A DNA stretch of 64,000 nt from NCBI RefSeq assembly GCF_037176765.1, contig NC_090023.1:155227663-155291662 (forward strand), written 5' to 3'. The notes under the pieces are model-generated. The model was given only the letters and a program-made list of their open reading frames with translations, ran no database searches and had not been told where the DNA came from. The position numbers were made by a program, and so were the translations under genes. Shown here in pieces: positions 31,775 through 44,184 of this stretch; the first letter of the stretch is position 1, and every line of letters begins with the position of its first letter. This stretch comes from Anolis sagrei (lineage: Eukaryota; Chordata; Lepidosauria; Squamata; Anolidae).

Positions 31775-32320
31775 TAATTATTATAATAAAACTTTATTTA
31801 TACCCCGCCACCATCTTCCCAAGGGGACTCGGGACAGCTTACATGAGGCCAAGCCCGACAATACATCACATCAGTATAAACCAACACAGCAATAAAATAA
31901 AACAAAAAATACAATACAATACAAAACCATTATAAATAACATATCAGCAATAAAACAACATTTAAAAACACAAGGATCCAACACTGGACAGGGCCAATTC
32001 AACTAGATTAAAAATTTTAAACACTGGATGTGACAACAGTGAAATTAGTCTGAACAGGTGTTTTAGAGGGTAGGGTAGGGGTGATTGCCCCAACAGGTAG
32101 AATAAAGTGCTACAGAGGATATTTTGCAGAGAATTGGTCAGATCAGGGAATTATTCATCTTTCATTCAGGGAAGGCACATTGGAACAAGCAAGTTTTCAA
32201 GCTCCTAAAGACTGCCAATGGGGGAGGGGTTCCTAATATCTTTGGGGAGTGAGTTCCAGAGTCAAGGGGCCACTACAGAAAAGTCCCTCTCTTTCAACCC
32301 CACAAGTTGCACCTGTGAAG
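31775..32320 (-). mobile_element. L2-type LINE 3' end
   Basis: aataataattattataataa tail then ccccgccaccatcttcccaa and gactcgggacagcttac, complement of the L2 3' UTR. Confidence 0.7.
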
Positions 32321-32324
32321 ATGG

Positions 32325-33290
32325 CTCACCAATGGTTCCTCTTCATCCTGGAAAGAAGTGACTAGTGGGGTGCCACAGGGTTCTGTCCGGGGCCCAGTAC
32401 TGTTCAATATTTTTATTAATGACTTGGATGAAAGTTTAGAGGGCATGCTTATCAAATTTGCGGATGAAACCAAATTAGAAGAGATAGCTAATGCTCCAGT
32501 GACAGGATCAGAATCCAAAATGATTCAACAGATTAGAGCGCAGATTGGCCAAAACTAACAAAAAGAATTTTGACAAGAACAAATGTAAGATACTACATTT
32601 AAGCAGAAATCCACAGATGACAGGATGGGGGATGCCTGGCTTGACAACAGTCCATGTGAGAATGATCTTGGAGTCTTCATGGACAACCAGTTGAACATGA
32701 GCCAGCAGTGTGGTGAAACAGCTACAAAAACCAATGGGATTTTGGACTGCATCAAAAAGGTGTATAGTGTCTAGATCAAGGGAAGCCTTTGTGTTCTGCT
32801 ATGGTCAGCCCTCACCTGGAATACTGTTCAAAAGAGATAATGACAAACTGGAAGGTGTCCAGAGGAGGACATCTAAAATGATCAAAATTCTGGAGACCAG
32901 GCCTATAAGGAGCGTCTTAAAGTACTGAGCATGTTTTGCTTACAGAAGAGAAGGTTGAGAGGAGACATGATCACTATGTATAAATATATGAAAGGATGCC
33001 ATAAGGAAGAGGGAGCAGGCATGTTTTCTGCTGCCCTGGAAACTAGGATTCAGAATAAAGGGTTCAATTACAGGAATGGAGATCCCACCTGAACATTAGG
33101 AAGAATTTACAACCCTGCCCTTACAAGCTGTTCAGCAGTGGAACTCTCTGCCTTGGATTGTGGTGGAAGCTCCTTCCTTGAAAGCTTTTAAACAGGCTGG
33201 GTGACCATCTGTCAGGGATACTTTGGTTGTAGTTTTCCTGGATGGAAGGGGGTTGGACTAAATGGCTGTTCCAGCTCTATGATTCTATAT
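32325..33290 (+). mobile_element. CR1 LINE 3' part
   Basis: [20 protein letters not shown], then [20 protein letters not shown] (the catalytic FADD reads FADE here), with the 3' end ggttggactaaatggctgtt and tctatgattctat. Several frame breaks. In EXOSC3 intron 1. Confidence 0.9.
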
Positions 33291-33789
33291 TTTAAAAGAC
33301 TGATGATCTTCCTCTGAATAGTCCTTGCTTAAGAAAACTCTGGGAAATTAAAGGAGTTGCCATAACCGTTCCATTGACTTTACAATTCTGTTCTCTTTCT
33401 TTCATAGAATTTGAAAAATACTCCCAAAAGCAAGATGTTTTTGTCCTGTGCCTACTTTTCTTGCTACCTTCAAATGTAGAATTAAGTATAATCATTGCAA
33501 AGGAATATTTTTTTCTTGGTGTTCATCTAGTAAAAAACCATGCTGCATCTTTTAATTTTAATATGTATTTTATAGAAATACATTTTAATATGTATATTAT
33601 AGAATTTTTACGTTTATTTGTTTTAATTATGCAATAACCTGCCATGAGGAGGGGCAGATAAGGAATAATATGGTTATTATTATCTCATCATCAAATTAAC
33701 AATCAAGATTTATAACACTCTGAATTGATACATTGGCCACATGTTGAAATTCAAGCATTCTTGCTAATGTAGGAGTATATTGGATGGGA

Positions 33790-34078
33790 GCACTCTATTT
33801 ATAACAGCTACCAGCTATTTATCTCACCCCTTTATCTCACCCTGAGTTTTTAAATCATTTTATGTACATGCGGCGGCCCGCCCATTGTCATTATGTTTGG
33901 TTTAATGGGTTTTTAAAAATGTTTTGTGTTTATTGTTTATATGCTTATATGTTTTATATTTTAATGTTATGTTGTTTATTTTATTGCAATTTGTATCTCT
34001 CATTGTATTGTAATTTTTTGTTCAGGCTTGGCCTCATGTAAGCCACTCCGAGTCCCCGTTAGCGGGGTTTAAATAAAG

Positions 34079-34114
<36 letters not shown>

Positions 34115-34118
34115 TATA
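33790..34118 (+). mobile_element. L2-type LINE 3' end with (ATT)n
   Basis: gtaagccactccgagtcccc then ggtttaaataaagttt and (ATT)n at 34080-34116. Confidence 0.7.
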
Positions 34119-34120
34119 AC

Positions 34121-34440
34121 AGTGGCACAGTGGGTTAAACCACTGAGCTGCTGAGCTTGTTGACCGAAATGTCGCAGGTTCAAATCCAGGAAGCGGTGTG
34201 AGCTTCCAGTGTCAGCCCCAGCTTCTGCCAACCTAGCAGTTTGAAAACATGCAAATGTGAGTAGATCAATAGGTACCGCTCCGACGGAAAGGTAACGGCA
34301 CTCCATACAGTCATGCTGGCCACATGACCTTGGAGGTGTCTATGGACAATGCCAGCTCTTCGACTTAGAATTGGAGATGAGCATCACACCCCAGAGTCGG
34401 ATACGACTGGACTTAATGTCAGGAGAAAACCTTTACCTAC
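34121..34440 (+). mobile_element. Sauria-type SINE (family T)
   Basis: A box tggcacagtgggttaaacc, B box ggttcaaatccagg, BovB-like 3' end agagtcggatacgactgga. It landed in or next to the (ATT)n tail of the L2 copy. Confidence 0.85.
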
Positions 34441-34608
34441 CATAATTTTTGTTTTGAAATAAAATAGCTACAGTATAGAAAAGAGCTGTACTTGAATTAT
34501 TACAAATGTTGAGTAAAGAATGTGTCACAGAGTACTGATATGTATTTAGTAAGAAAATCAAATATACTTATTTAGCCTGTTTTTTTCAATGATTTATTTT
34601 ATCACTAG

Positions 34609-34788
<180 letters not shown>

Positions 34789-34849
34789 TGAGTCTTATGG
34801 GTCGCAGTCCTGTGTATGCCTATCTGTGAAAAAAAGTCTTATTACATTC

Positions 34850-36328
34850 AGTATGACTTATTTTTGAGTAGACCTGCATAGGATTACCTTGCTGAGCTAG
34901 TGCTAATTTACAAAGTAAGGATGCTATAAAAATGGCACTGTGTGAACATGTCTAAATAAATTATATACACCTTGAGCAAATTTGAATTTCTTTATATATT
35001 TCTACTCTCTGTCGGTTCTTGCCAAAAGATATAAAATCTTTTAGGAGGCATGTACTAACAAATTTTCTGTTGCCATGCTTCGATAGCCAAGCATATGCTT
35101 TTAAGTATGTGGTTTTTTGGGTGTCTCTTACAAATACAGAGCACATTGCAATGTCTCACTAATCCAGAATTAAGATGTACACTAAATAAGATTGGTGCAA
35201 GCTTATACCTGCTGCTTGATGGGTCACACTGATCAATCAGAAATGGCAAACCGTAGTCTTTTTGTTTGTACTTACTCATCATTGCATCCAAACCTGACAG
35301 GGAGCTAAGTTACTAGGTTCAAGTGATACAGTATAAAAATAGCCAGAAGGCCTGTGGTTTCTTCCACCACTCCTGCTCTTGTGGGAATGATTAAGCAGCA
35401 TGAAGGAGCATGCTGCCTCATTCATGGAAAGTCAGATTTTTCAAGGAATCTACTGTGTGTGACATGTCAGCTGAATAACATAATTTGATGTATTACATCA
35501 GGTGGCAGTGTTTCATAATAAAACTCTGTGAACAATCAAAACTTCTTTCATCTGTTCCCAAAAGAAAAAAAATTGAACAATATTCCCAGGACTTAATGAC
35601 TTTGAATACCTATTCCAGCAATTTTAACTCACAATAGTACCTAGGGACTCCCTTAAATACTTTTTTTTGGTCTAGTTGAGAGATACAGACCATGGTTAAA
35701 TCTTCCTTGACAAATCATGATAATCCCTTCCACAATTTCTGTTTATATGAATGAAGTAAAAGCTTCATTGTGTAATCACTTTTTTCCCTTTGCATCCAAA
35801 TGGAAGAACTTTTCACATACCTTTACTAGTTAAGGATAAGTTAATGAAACCAGGATATCTACTTGTGGTTTGAAAGCATTTGATTTGTCAGTTGGCTGGT
35901 ATGGCAATCTTGAAAACTCATGACTTTTGTTGTTTTGTTGAACAAAAAAAAAACCTGCAAGTACGTAACTGGCCAAAATAATTCCCTGATAAAATTCTTC
36001 AGCTGTTATGTAATACGAGCTGCAATACGTACATCTTCCAACACTTGTGGCATAGCTATCTCGCCAAAGATCACTCACACAGGACAGAGTCACTGTGTGA
36101 GTGTCAGTGTTGTTGATTTTAAGTTCTTGGCAACTCAAAATACTGTCTCTTTGAAATGGTTTCTGACCAGTCATTTTTAATATCCAGTAAGAAGAGATTA
36201 TAAAGAAGTTAAGTTCACATTGAGGTGAAGATTGTTTTCTCCTGCTCTGTTTTTGCTACTATGTATATATTCATAATAAATAAAATACAACACTGAACAG
36301 CTCTCATAATTACTTTTTTTTTACCTAG
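34850..36328. other. EXOSC3: EXOSC3 intron 2, unique sequence
   Basis: No repeat or exon recognised, in contrast with intron 1. Confidence 0.5.
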
Positions 36329-36481
<153 letters not shown>

Positions 36482-36536
36482 TAAGTGTGGTAAAATTATG
36501 AGCAGCATATCTTATCCTTGGTCATTTTCTCTATCA

Positions 36537-36671
36537 CAGTGGTTCTCAACCTGGGGTCCCCAGATGTTTTTGACCTACAACTCCCAGAAATCCCAGCCAG
36601 TTTAACAGCTGTTAGGATTTCTGGGAGTTGAAGGCCAAAAATATCTGGGGACCCCAGGTTGAGAACCACTG
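36537..36671. mobile_element. hAT MITE (family A) in EXOSC3 intron 3
   Basis: CAGTGGTTCTCAACCTGGGG to its complement, exact 8-bp duplication CTCTATCA (36529-36536, 36672-36679). 135 bp, nearly a perfect hairpin. Confidence 0.9.
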
Positions 36672-37269
36672 CTCTATCATGTCCTTCCTTATCTTAAAAC
36701 AGTCACAAAAGCAATTGATTATGGAATTGTTTAAGATAACTGGTTCAACTGTGATGCTGATGAAGATTAACTTCCCTTTATTTATTATGTACCAATTTCC
36801 TTGTTAAGACACCTTCCTTGACCACTAGTATACTTCTGGGCGCAATTCAAAAATTTTATTTGAAAGAAACCTTTCTCTTAGTCCTGCAACCCTTATATTT
36901 GGCAAGGACAGAAGATAGTCATGGTGGCTGCTCCTAGTTTGGTTCAGGTTTCAAAAATCCTTTCAGCAACAAGCTTTTTTGTTTATTTGTGCTGAATAGT
37001 TTTAAATTTGTATTTTAATTACTGTATATTGTGAGCTGCCTTTAGTTCTGATATGAAGATGAAGGGATAATACAAGTAAAATATTAAAATAATTGATGTA
37101 ACTAAAAAAAAGAGAGGCTAACTGAACACATCCAAGCTCTTGCGTAAATTTGGTTCAGTCCCCCGTCCTAATAATAAATTATTGAGTTTTTAATTGTTTG
37201 AAATATGGTTTTGTAGCACAACGAAGTATTGACTTTCCCCTTTGTTGCTTCCTTTTATTTTTGTTTAAG

Positions 37270-37474
37270 ACTCTTAGCTCCAGACTGTGAAATTATCCAG
37301 GATTTGGGACAACTATATCCATTTGAGTTGGTGTTAGGAATGAATGGAAGAATTTGGGTGAAAGCCAAAACAATTCAACAAACTTTAATTGTGACAAACG
37401 TCCTGGAAGCCTGTGAGCACATGACTGCAGAACAGAGGAAACAAGCAGTTGCCAAAGTGTTAGAAAACCAATAA
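37270..37474 (+). CDS. EXOSC3: EXOSC3 exon 4 (KH domain and stop)
   Basis: A long pyrimidine tract and TTTAAG acceptor; the first base completes Lys191. Encodes [20 protein letters not shown] through AVAKVLENQ and TAA. Contains the GMNGRIW motif, the GxNG signature of the Rrp40 KH domain; Trp220 corresponds to human Trp238, another disease site, and is retained. Confidence 0.95.
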
Positions 37475-37543
37475 AGGGAGGAAGCAGCTCTTTCATTTTA
37501 TATTGCTGGAATATGGAGACAACAATATTTTTTTTACTTTTGT

Positions 37544-37549
37544 ATTAAA
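37544..37549 (+). terminator. EXOSC3: EXOSC3 polyadenylation signal
   Basis: ATTAAA, 70 bases past the stop codon, followed by a TGTTG/T-rich region at 37574-37584. Cleavage is expected 15-30 bases later. Confidence 0.6.
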
Positions 37550-37971
37550 TTAAAAAATGTTACCATTCTAATATTGTTGTTTTTATTCACCTTTCATCAT
37601 TGTTTCAACTGTGACTGTTGTGTCCTGAGGACACAATTGTTTGTAAAGCAGGCCATACCAGTGACCTTCACAAATGCTGTTCTTCCAATATATATAATAG
37701 CATGGAAACTCCAATTTTCTTTGTATTGTTATTAGTCTGCTAGTTTTCTGTGATCTCCTGATCATGTGAATAGTTGTCATTTCTGAATTCATTATTATTT
37801 ATATTCACACTACATTTGTGATATTTTTCCAGTGATGCAATTACTTTCATGAACCGACCCATAGAATTATAGAATTGGAAGAGGCCTCATGGGCCATCCA
37901 GTCCAACCCCCTGCCGAGAAGCAGGAAAATCGCATTCAAATCACCTCTAACAGATGGCCATCTGGCCTCAT

Positions 37972-38061
37972 AACCTCTGAGATGTCTGCCACACATGCAG
38001 GTGAAACTTCAGGAGAGAATGCTTCTAGAACATGGCCATACAGCCCGAAAAACTTACAACA
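37972..38061 (+). mobile_element. Penelope-like terminal fragment nested in CR1
   Basis: A broken fossil about 90 bp long: cctctgagatgtctgcc ... ccgaaaaacttacaacaa. Flanks atctggcct and atccggcct look like a 9-bp target duplication with one difference. Confidence 0.65.
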
Positions 38062-38840
38062 ACCCATCCGGCCTCTATTTAAAAGACTCCAAAGGAGGAG
38101 CCTCCACCACACTCTGAGGCAGAGAGTTCCTCTACTGAACAGCTCTCACAGGAAGTTCTTCCTAATGTTCAGGTGGAATCTCCTTTCCTGTAGTTTGAAG
38201 CCATTGTTCCGCATCCTAATCTCCAGGTCAGCAAAAAGTAAGTCTGCTCCCTCCTTCCTACGACTTTCCCTCACATATTTATACAAGACCTCAGCCTTTT
38301 CTTCTGTAGCCTAAACATGCCCAGCTCTTTAAGCCACTCCTCATAGGGCTTGTTCTCCAGACCCTTGATCATTTTAGTTGCCCTTCTCTGGACACATTCC
38401 AGCTTGTCAACATCTCCCTTCAATTGTGATGCCCATAATTGGACACAGTATTCCAGGTGTTGTCTGACCAAGGCAGAACAGAGGGTTAGCATGACTTCCC
38501 TGGATCTAGACGCGATACTCCTATTTATGCAGACCAAAATCCCATTAGTTTTTAAAGCTGCTGCATGACATTGTTAGCTCATGTTTAACTTGTTGTCCAT
38601 GAAGATCTTTTTCACACTTACTGCTGTCGAGCCAGGTATCCCCCATTCTGTATCTTTGAATTTCATTTTTCTGCCTAAGTGGAGTATCTTTCATTTGTCT
38701 CTGTTGAACTTCATTTTGTTAGTTTTGGCCCATCTTTCTAATCTGTCAAGATTGTTTTGAATTCTGCTCCTGTCTTCTGACACTCAATTTGGTGTCATCT
38801 GCAAACTTGATGATCATATTTTGTAACCCTTCATCTAAGT

Positions 38841-38974
38841 CAGTGGTTCTCAACCTGGGGTCCCCAGATGTTTTGGCCTACAACTCCCAGAAATCCCAGC
38901 CAGTTTACCAGCTGTTAGGATTTCTGGGAGTTGAAGGCCAAAAACATCTGGGGACCCCAGGTTGAGAACCACTG
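38841..38974. mobile_element. hAT MITE (family A) nested in CR1
   Basis: Hairpin element with left flank ATCTAAGT and right flank ATAAGT, a duplication that appears to have lost two bases. Confidence 0.8.
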
Positions 38975-39386
38975 ATAAGTCGTTAATAAAAATGAACAGA
39001 ATTGGACTCAGGATGGAACCCTGCGGCACTCCGCTCATCACTTCTTTCCAGAATGAAGAGGAAGCATTGGTGAGCACCTTCTGGGTTCTTTCACTTAACC
39101 AATTACAGATTCACTAACCATAGTTTGGGCTATCCCACATTTGACTAGTTTGTTTGCCAGAAGGCCATGGGGGACCTTGTCGAAGACCTTACTGAAATCC
39201 AGATACGCTACATCCACAGTGTTCTTTACCATAGTCAGCTTGTAACTCTATCCAAATGTCTGTCCCTGTGTGATTTCCTATTCTCCTTAATATCTACCTT
39301 CAAAGAATGGTGGAAGCCCAAGTGTGAATGAGGAGGAGGAAGTTTCTATAAGGAACTCTCTCTTCCCACCTCGCTCTCTCGTGTAT

Positions 39387-39521
39387 GGCCCCTTCCACCC
39401 AGCTCTATAAAATCCACATTACTCTGGATTATATGGAAGTTTGGACTCAATTCAGTTCAAAGCAGATATTGTGGATTATCTGCCTTGATATTCTGGGTTA
39501 TATGGCTGTGTGGAAGGCCCC
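39387..39521. mobile_element. Palindromic MITE (family D)
   Basis: ggccccttccacccagct faces agctgtgtggaaggcccc-like sequence at the right end. Confidence 0.6.
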
Positions 39522-40980
39522 TTTGTGCATATAATGAGGTGTTTGATAAATCTAGTTCCAAACCCTTGGTGTCTTCTCACTCACTTTGCCCCATCTAGAT
39601 TTCTCCCTGGATTGGGCTCTTCATTCTCAAGGTGATCCCTATGTGGGTCATTGGATGTTTTGGTCTGTAGGCTTGTGGTAAGCATGACCAGACTTTCCAT
39701 CAAGCTTAATAGGAACAGCTAAACACAGCTGTTAAAAAATTAACAAGAGGTTTATTAAGGCATATTTAGATAACACATATTTAGATACTCTCTTCCCACA
39801 ATCCTGTTGAGTTCTTCACTCTGGCTGTCTTATCTTTATTACAGTTTTTCCCTATATGTCATCATTCCCCTATTTGCCAGGAACCGTTTATCTCTGTGTC
39901 ATCTTTCCCCTATCTGCCTTTTGTTAGAAGCCTCAGTTTTGCACAATTTCTTTGTCATAGCCTCCTCCCCCGGTCCCCACCATCACTCCTGGAGCTGTGA
40001 TTGATTGGCACCAACCAATATATTTTGATCCAGACTTAGTCATGCTTAATCTACTGTAATCAATGTCAAATTAGTCATGATCAGCAGTGTCTTTAAGTAT
40101 GACTAAGTTTTGGTTCACCCCATTGTCTCCCTATAACATTTCATGGACATGTCAGAAAGAAAGGAACAGCCTTTTCTCGAGCAAGAAACATATCATACAT
40201 ATCTCTGATCTTTCAAAAAAACCGAGATTATTTCCCTACTATGTGAGGAAACAAACTTCAAGGAAACACTGCATTAGGTAGCTGTACCTGATATATAACT
40301 GACAGGCATTTAACATTTTCTTGAAACAAGCATATGTCTTATTTTAAGAGCATCTCGGTGTGCATCAAACAAAAAAGAAGCAATAAGTTAGCACATTTTA
40401 AGTTTTAAAATACTCAGTTTAATAAAAAAAATAGTTTATGACAACAGAAGTTAAACAGGAAGTATCTGTCTAAAATTGTCTGTTTTCTACACTATATTAA
40501 AGAAAAAGCTGTGCTAGATCCCATCTGATGTGAATTTTGTACTTGCAATTTCAGTGTATTTAAATTAGATGTATATACTTCCGCTGCAAGCTAGGATGAA
40601 TTTCTCCATATATCTATTTCATCTTTAAAACAATACTGTGGATTATTGGCAAGAGACAACACAGATTGCCAAATAATCCAGAGAGGCCACAGCTCTTGGA
40701 TTGCTTCTTTGACTTGTTACTTGCCTCCATAGTCTACATGTTTGATGAACCAGCCAATTGCAAACACTTTTATGGAAGAAGGTCCTTCCAAGAATTGTGG
40801 TGATGCAATTGCAAATGACACTGATTAGACCCATGTCAATCTGGTTTCAGGCCTGATTTGGGGACTAAATCGCAATTGTTTAACTTAATGGATGGCCTTT
40901 ATCTATGTCCAACTTGTTTCTTTTAGGAATTTTTGATACAGTTGACCAGAAACAATTTTTTTCCAAATTTGTTACATAGT
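39522..40980. other. Intergenic, nothing recognised
   Basis: No exon or named repeat seen. Confidence 0.4.
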
Positions 40981-41194
40981 GTAATCCAGGGGTCCTCAAA
41001 CTTTTTAAACCGAGGGCCAGTTTACTGTCCCTCAGACCGATGGAGGGCCGGACTATAGTTTTTTTAAAAAAAAATCAATTAAAAAATTCCTATGCACATT
41101 GCACATATTTTATTTTGCTGTGTGGAAGGGCCCTTAGGGGGGTTCTTTCTAGCCCTCTTTAGGCAGTAATTCCAGGAGCAGAGAATGGGAAATC

Positions 41195-41940
41195 TTCCTA
41201 TTTCTAGTCTGAACAAAATCTGGCTACCAGTATTTAAAAAACTCTAAAATTATAACTGTAAATAAAGAACAACACTCAAACACAGGGGAACTCCAGACAA
41301 GAAACAATCAAGGCCAGCTAATCACCTCTCAACAAAGGATTCTCCCTAAAAACTGTCAGGCTATGAAATGGCAATCAAGGTGGCCAATTGAAACATTCAT
41401 ACCTTCTAGGGCTGGGCAACCACGGAAAAATTTGTTTCTAAACTCGATTCGTTTTTAGGGGGTTTTGCGTTTCGATTTTTAAAAGAATTCCGAAATTTTC
41501 CTTTAAAAAAGTTCGAAATTTACAAAATTTCGGAAATTACAAAACAATTACGAAACAATTACGAATCGATTTGTTAATGGCGGGCGCGATCGCGCAATAC
41601 GCTAAAAAAACCCTCTCTGTTGTTGACGGTTGGTGTGATAATTATATATTTTTTTCACTGATAAAACAAACAGCAACCCTAAAACTTGCACCAGACATGC
41701 GGAAACAATAACGAAACAATTTCGAAACGATTTCGAAACAATTACGAAACAATTACAAAACGAATTGGAAAAATTCATTTCGTTTTTTAGTTGCTCCTGA
41801 ATGGTTCAATATCGCTTCGTTATAAAAAAAAATAACGAATTAATAACAAATTACGAAATTAACGAACGAAACCGCCCAGCCCTAATACCTACCTCCAACA
41901 GACAAGAGTTCTTTCTCCCACCCTGGATCTTCCACAATTT
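41195..41940 (+). mobile_element. Penelope-like fragment, split by a hAT MITE
   Basis: A broken fossil. Left piece 41205-41406 (aaaatctggctaccagtatt to ttgaaacattcat) and right piece 41885-41940 (ctccaacagacaagagtt) match the copies at 5163 and 29334. Confidence 0.65.
41407..41884. mobile_element. hAT MITE with TAGGGCTGGGC ends
   Basis: TAGGGCTGGGCAACC left, CGCCCAGCCCTA right. Flanks ATACCTTC / ATACCTAC match at seven of eight. Interior rich in cgaaacaattacg repeats. Confidence 0.8.
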
Positions 41941-41942
41941 TC

Positions 41943-42089
41943 CTGGTTAAAGGTTTTCCTCTGACATGAAGTCCAGTCGTGTCTGACTCTGGGGTGTAGT
42001 GCTCATCTGCATTTCTAAGTCGAAGAGCCGGTGTTGTTCATAGACACCTCCAAGGTCATGTGGCCGGCATGACTGCATGGAGCGCCGGG
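41943..42089 (-). mobile_element. Sauria-type SINE (family T), 5' half missing
   Basis: Complement: catgccggccacatgacctt, then agagtcagacacgactgga at the BovB-like end. Stops at gagcgccg where the GC-rich repeat starts. Confidence 0.75.
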
Positions 42090-42400
42090 GCAGCCTCCCT
42101 TGGCTGGCTCACGCAGTCCATCGGGCCTGACGAATAGCGTGAGCCTGCCAAGGGAGGAGCAGGCCCGCGCGGCCTACTTGCGAGTAGACCATGCGGAGCA
42201 GCCTCCCTTGGCTGGCTCACACTGTCCATCAGGCCTGACAGATAGTGTGAGCCTGCCAATGGGGAAGCAGCCCCGCGCAGCCTACTTGCGAGTAAAGCAC
42301 CTCGCGAGGTGCTTTACACGCGGGTAGAGCACGCGGAGCAGCCTCCCTTGGCTGGCTCACGCTGTCCATCGGGTCTGACGGATTGCGTGAGCCAGCTAAC
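42090..42400. repeat. GC-rich tandem repeat, about 2.5-3 units
   Basis: Units start gcagcctcccttggctggct at 42090, 42198 and 42338 (steps of 108 and 140). Each unit has inverted words (ttggctggctcac / gtgagcctgccaa). The 32-bp longer second unit contains a perfect 24-bp palindrome at 42293-42316 centred on CTCGCGAG. Confidence 0.75.
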
Positions 42401-42825
42401 GGAGGGCCACTGTGTGGGGGGGGCTCTCCTCCTCCACGGGCCGGATAAGGGCCCTTGGCGGGCCAGAAGTGGCCCGCGGGCCGTGGTTTGGGGACCCCTG
42501 GTGTAATCAATACAATGATGACATCCAGGTCTGGTTTGTTACATTTGAATGAGATGTGGCTGTAGAAGTTCCAAACAAGTGCCTGGATGCATTGACAAGT
42601 GCCTGGATGCATTGATTACCTGATAATAAGTAATAGGCTGAGTCTTAGTTTTGACAATACAAACATTGTGTGGGTGACTGGTTCCCATGTCTGGGAGATA
42701 GGGTGCCTACTTGATTTGAATGAGTTTTGGCCAGTCTGAGGTTATAACCTATTCCATCTTTGTTTCTGAAGGCCCAAGTGATTGGTGGCTTGGAGTGACT
42801 TTTATCAGCTTTGGCAAGTTTATTT

Positions 42826-43660
42826 TTTTTTATTTCGTATCAAAAGCATTGCATAAATTAGTATAAAACCGATAAAAATAGAAGGAGCGCCGGTGGCTAA
42901 ATATCTTTTGATCAAAAACAGGCAACAGCAATGGCATTGTCTGTAACCTCCAACAATTATTCCTCTGTACATGAGGCAGGGCATAGTGGACAAGTATACG
43001 GATGCGGAGTTGTCTGTTTTGCTCCACAGTCACACAAGGTGTGGGATTCTTTTAGGTAGTGCCATTTTTCCAGGTTGTCTTTTGGTCTGCCCACTCCACT
43101 TCTGAGTCTGTTCAGGGACTTCCAAGTTGCTCATTCTTGGTTTGCCCCTGGAGGACGACCCTCGCGGGGGGCCATCCAGTTGGGGTTTTCTGGTTTAGCT
43201 GCCCAGAGGGATACCCCTGCTGTTGCTGGGGGGATGCCAAGAGAAGTGGTATTTCTCATAAAGCTTTTCCTTGATTTGAGTCTACTTGGAGGAGGCTGGT
43301 AGCCATGTAGTGGGTGGCTTTCACAGTATTCAACTTTATTTCTCTCACATTTAGCAGCAACTTCCCATCAGGGGGGACAATGCCAGCTACCTTGTAGAGT
43401 TTATCAACAGGTGTAGGTTTAAGACATCCTGTGATAATTCTGCGTGCTTCATTCAATGCTATGTTCACCTGCTTTGCATGTGCAGACTTATGCCAAACAG
43501 GGCAGGCATACTCAGCAGCTGAGTAAGACAAGGCTAGGGCTGATGTTCTTACTAATTTTGGGTCTGCACCCCATGTGCTATCAGTAAGTTTCTGAAGGAT
43601 CTTATTGTGTGCAGCTACTTTGTGCTTGATGTTCAAGCAGTGTTCAAGCTTTGGCAACTA
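42826..43660 (-). mobile_element. LINE 3' part, clade unassigned (family Q)
   Basis: Minus-strand frame of 133 codons with CLNIKHKVAAHNKILQKLTD, ALALSYSAAEYACPVWHKSA and ITGCLKPTPVDKLYKVAGIV, then (other frame) CDCGAKQTTPHPYTCPLC, and a 3' UTR ending in an A-rich tail at 42826-42840. Confidence 0.75.
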
Positions 43661-43689
43661 TACTTCATGGTGATTGTTTAAAACACTTT

Positions 43690-44170
43690 GGCTACAGTGG
43701 TCTAGTGCTGGGTGTCCTCTAAGTTGACCTATTGCAATGTGCTCTACATGGGGCTATGCTTAAAGCTGGTCTGGAAACTACAGATAGTGAAACAATTATT
43801 CAATTAGGCTTCTGAATGGCACAGCTTAATAGCAGCACATAACACTCCCATTGAAAGATCTATGCTGGCTGCCTATCCATGACTGGGTCACTTTTAAGTT
43901 TTTATTGTTAGTACATGCAACCCTAAACAACTTGGGCCCTGGTTATCTTAGATACTGCCTTCTCTCTTCTAGACCTATGCAGATTTTTAGATCATCTGGA
44001 AACACCACAAGCTGCTATGTTTGCTCAGTAGTCATTTAGAAGAGGGTGTTCATTGTATTGGAACCTACTATATGGAATGCTCTTCCATCAGAAACTGAAA
44101 GTTTCTGTTTTGCTGTAATTTTCAACATATTAAAAACACTTATTCGAGCAAGCTTCCCCATTCTGCCAAT
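43690..44170 (+). mobile_element. L2-type LINE fragment
   Basis: YCNVLYMGLCLKLVWKLQIV-like and LAAYP..LGHF pieces with stops, as in L2 C-termini. Confidence 0.65.
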
Positions 44171-44184
44171 GCCTTAAATCAAGA

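Larger units (their letters stand above)
37855..39250 (-). mobile_element. CR1 LINE, about 1.2 kb plus two insertions
   Basis: Complement gives the CR1 reverse-transcriptase end and 3' UTR: MTLCSALVRQHLEYCVQLWA, VQRRATKMIKGLENKPYEE, and the terminal tctataattctatg. Earlier palm motif SGVPQGSILSPILFIFINDL is at about 38980-39030. Interrupted by a Penelope-like end (37972-38061) and by a hAT MITE (38841-38974). Confidence 0.9.
40987..42500 (+). mobile_element. hAT element (family B) carrying nested insertions
   Basis: Ends CAGGGGTCCTCAAACTTTTT and GGTTTGGGGACCCCTG, with exact 8-bp duplication GTGTAATC (40979-40986, 42501-42508). About 1.5 kb, containing a family D scrap (41118-41130), Penelope-like pieces with a hAT inside, a truncated Sauria-type SINE, and a GC-rich tandem repeat. 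Confidence 0.8.
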
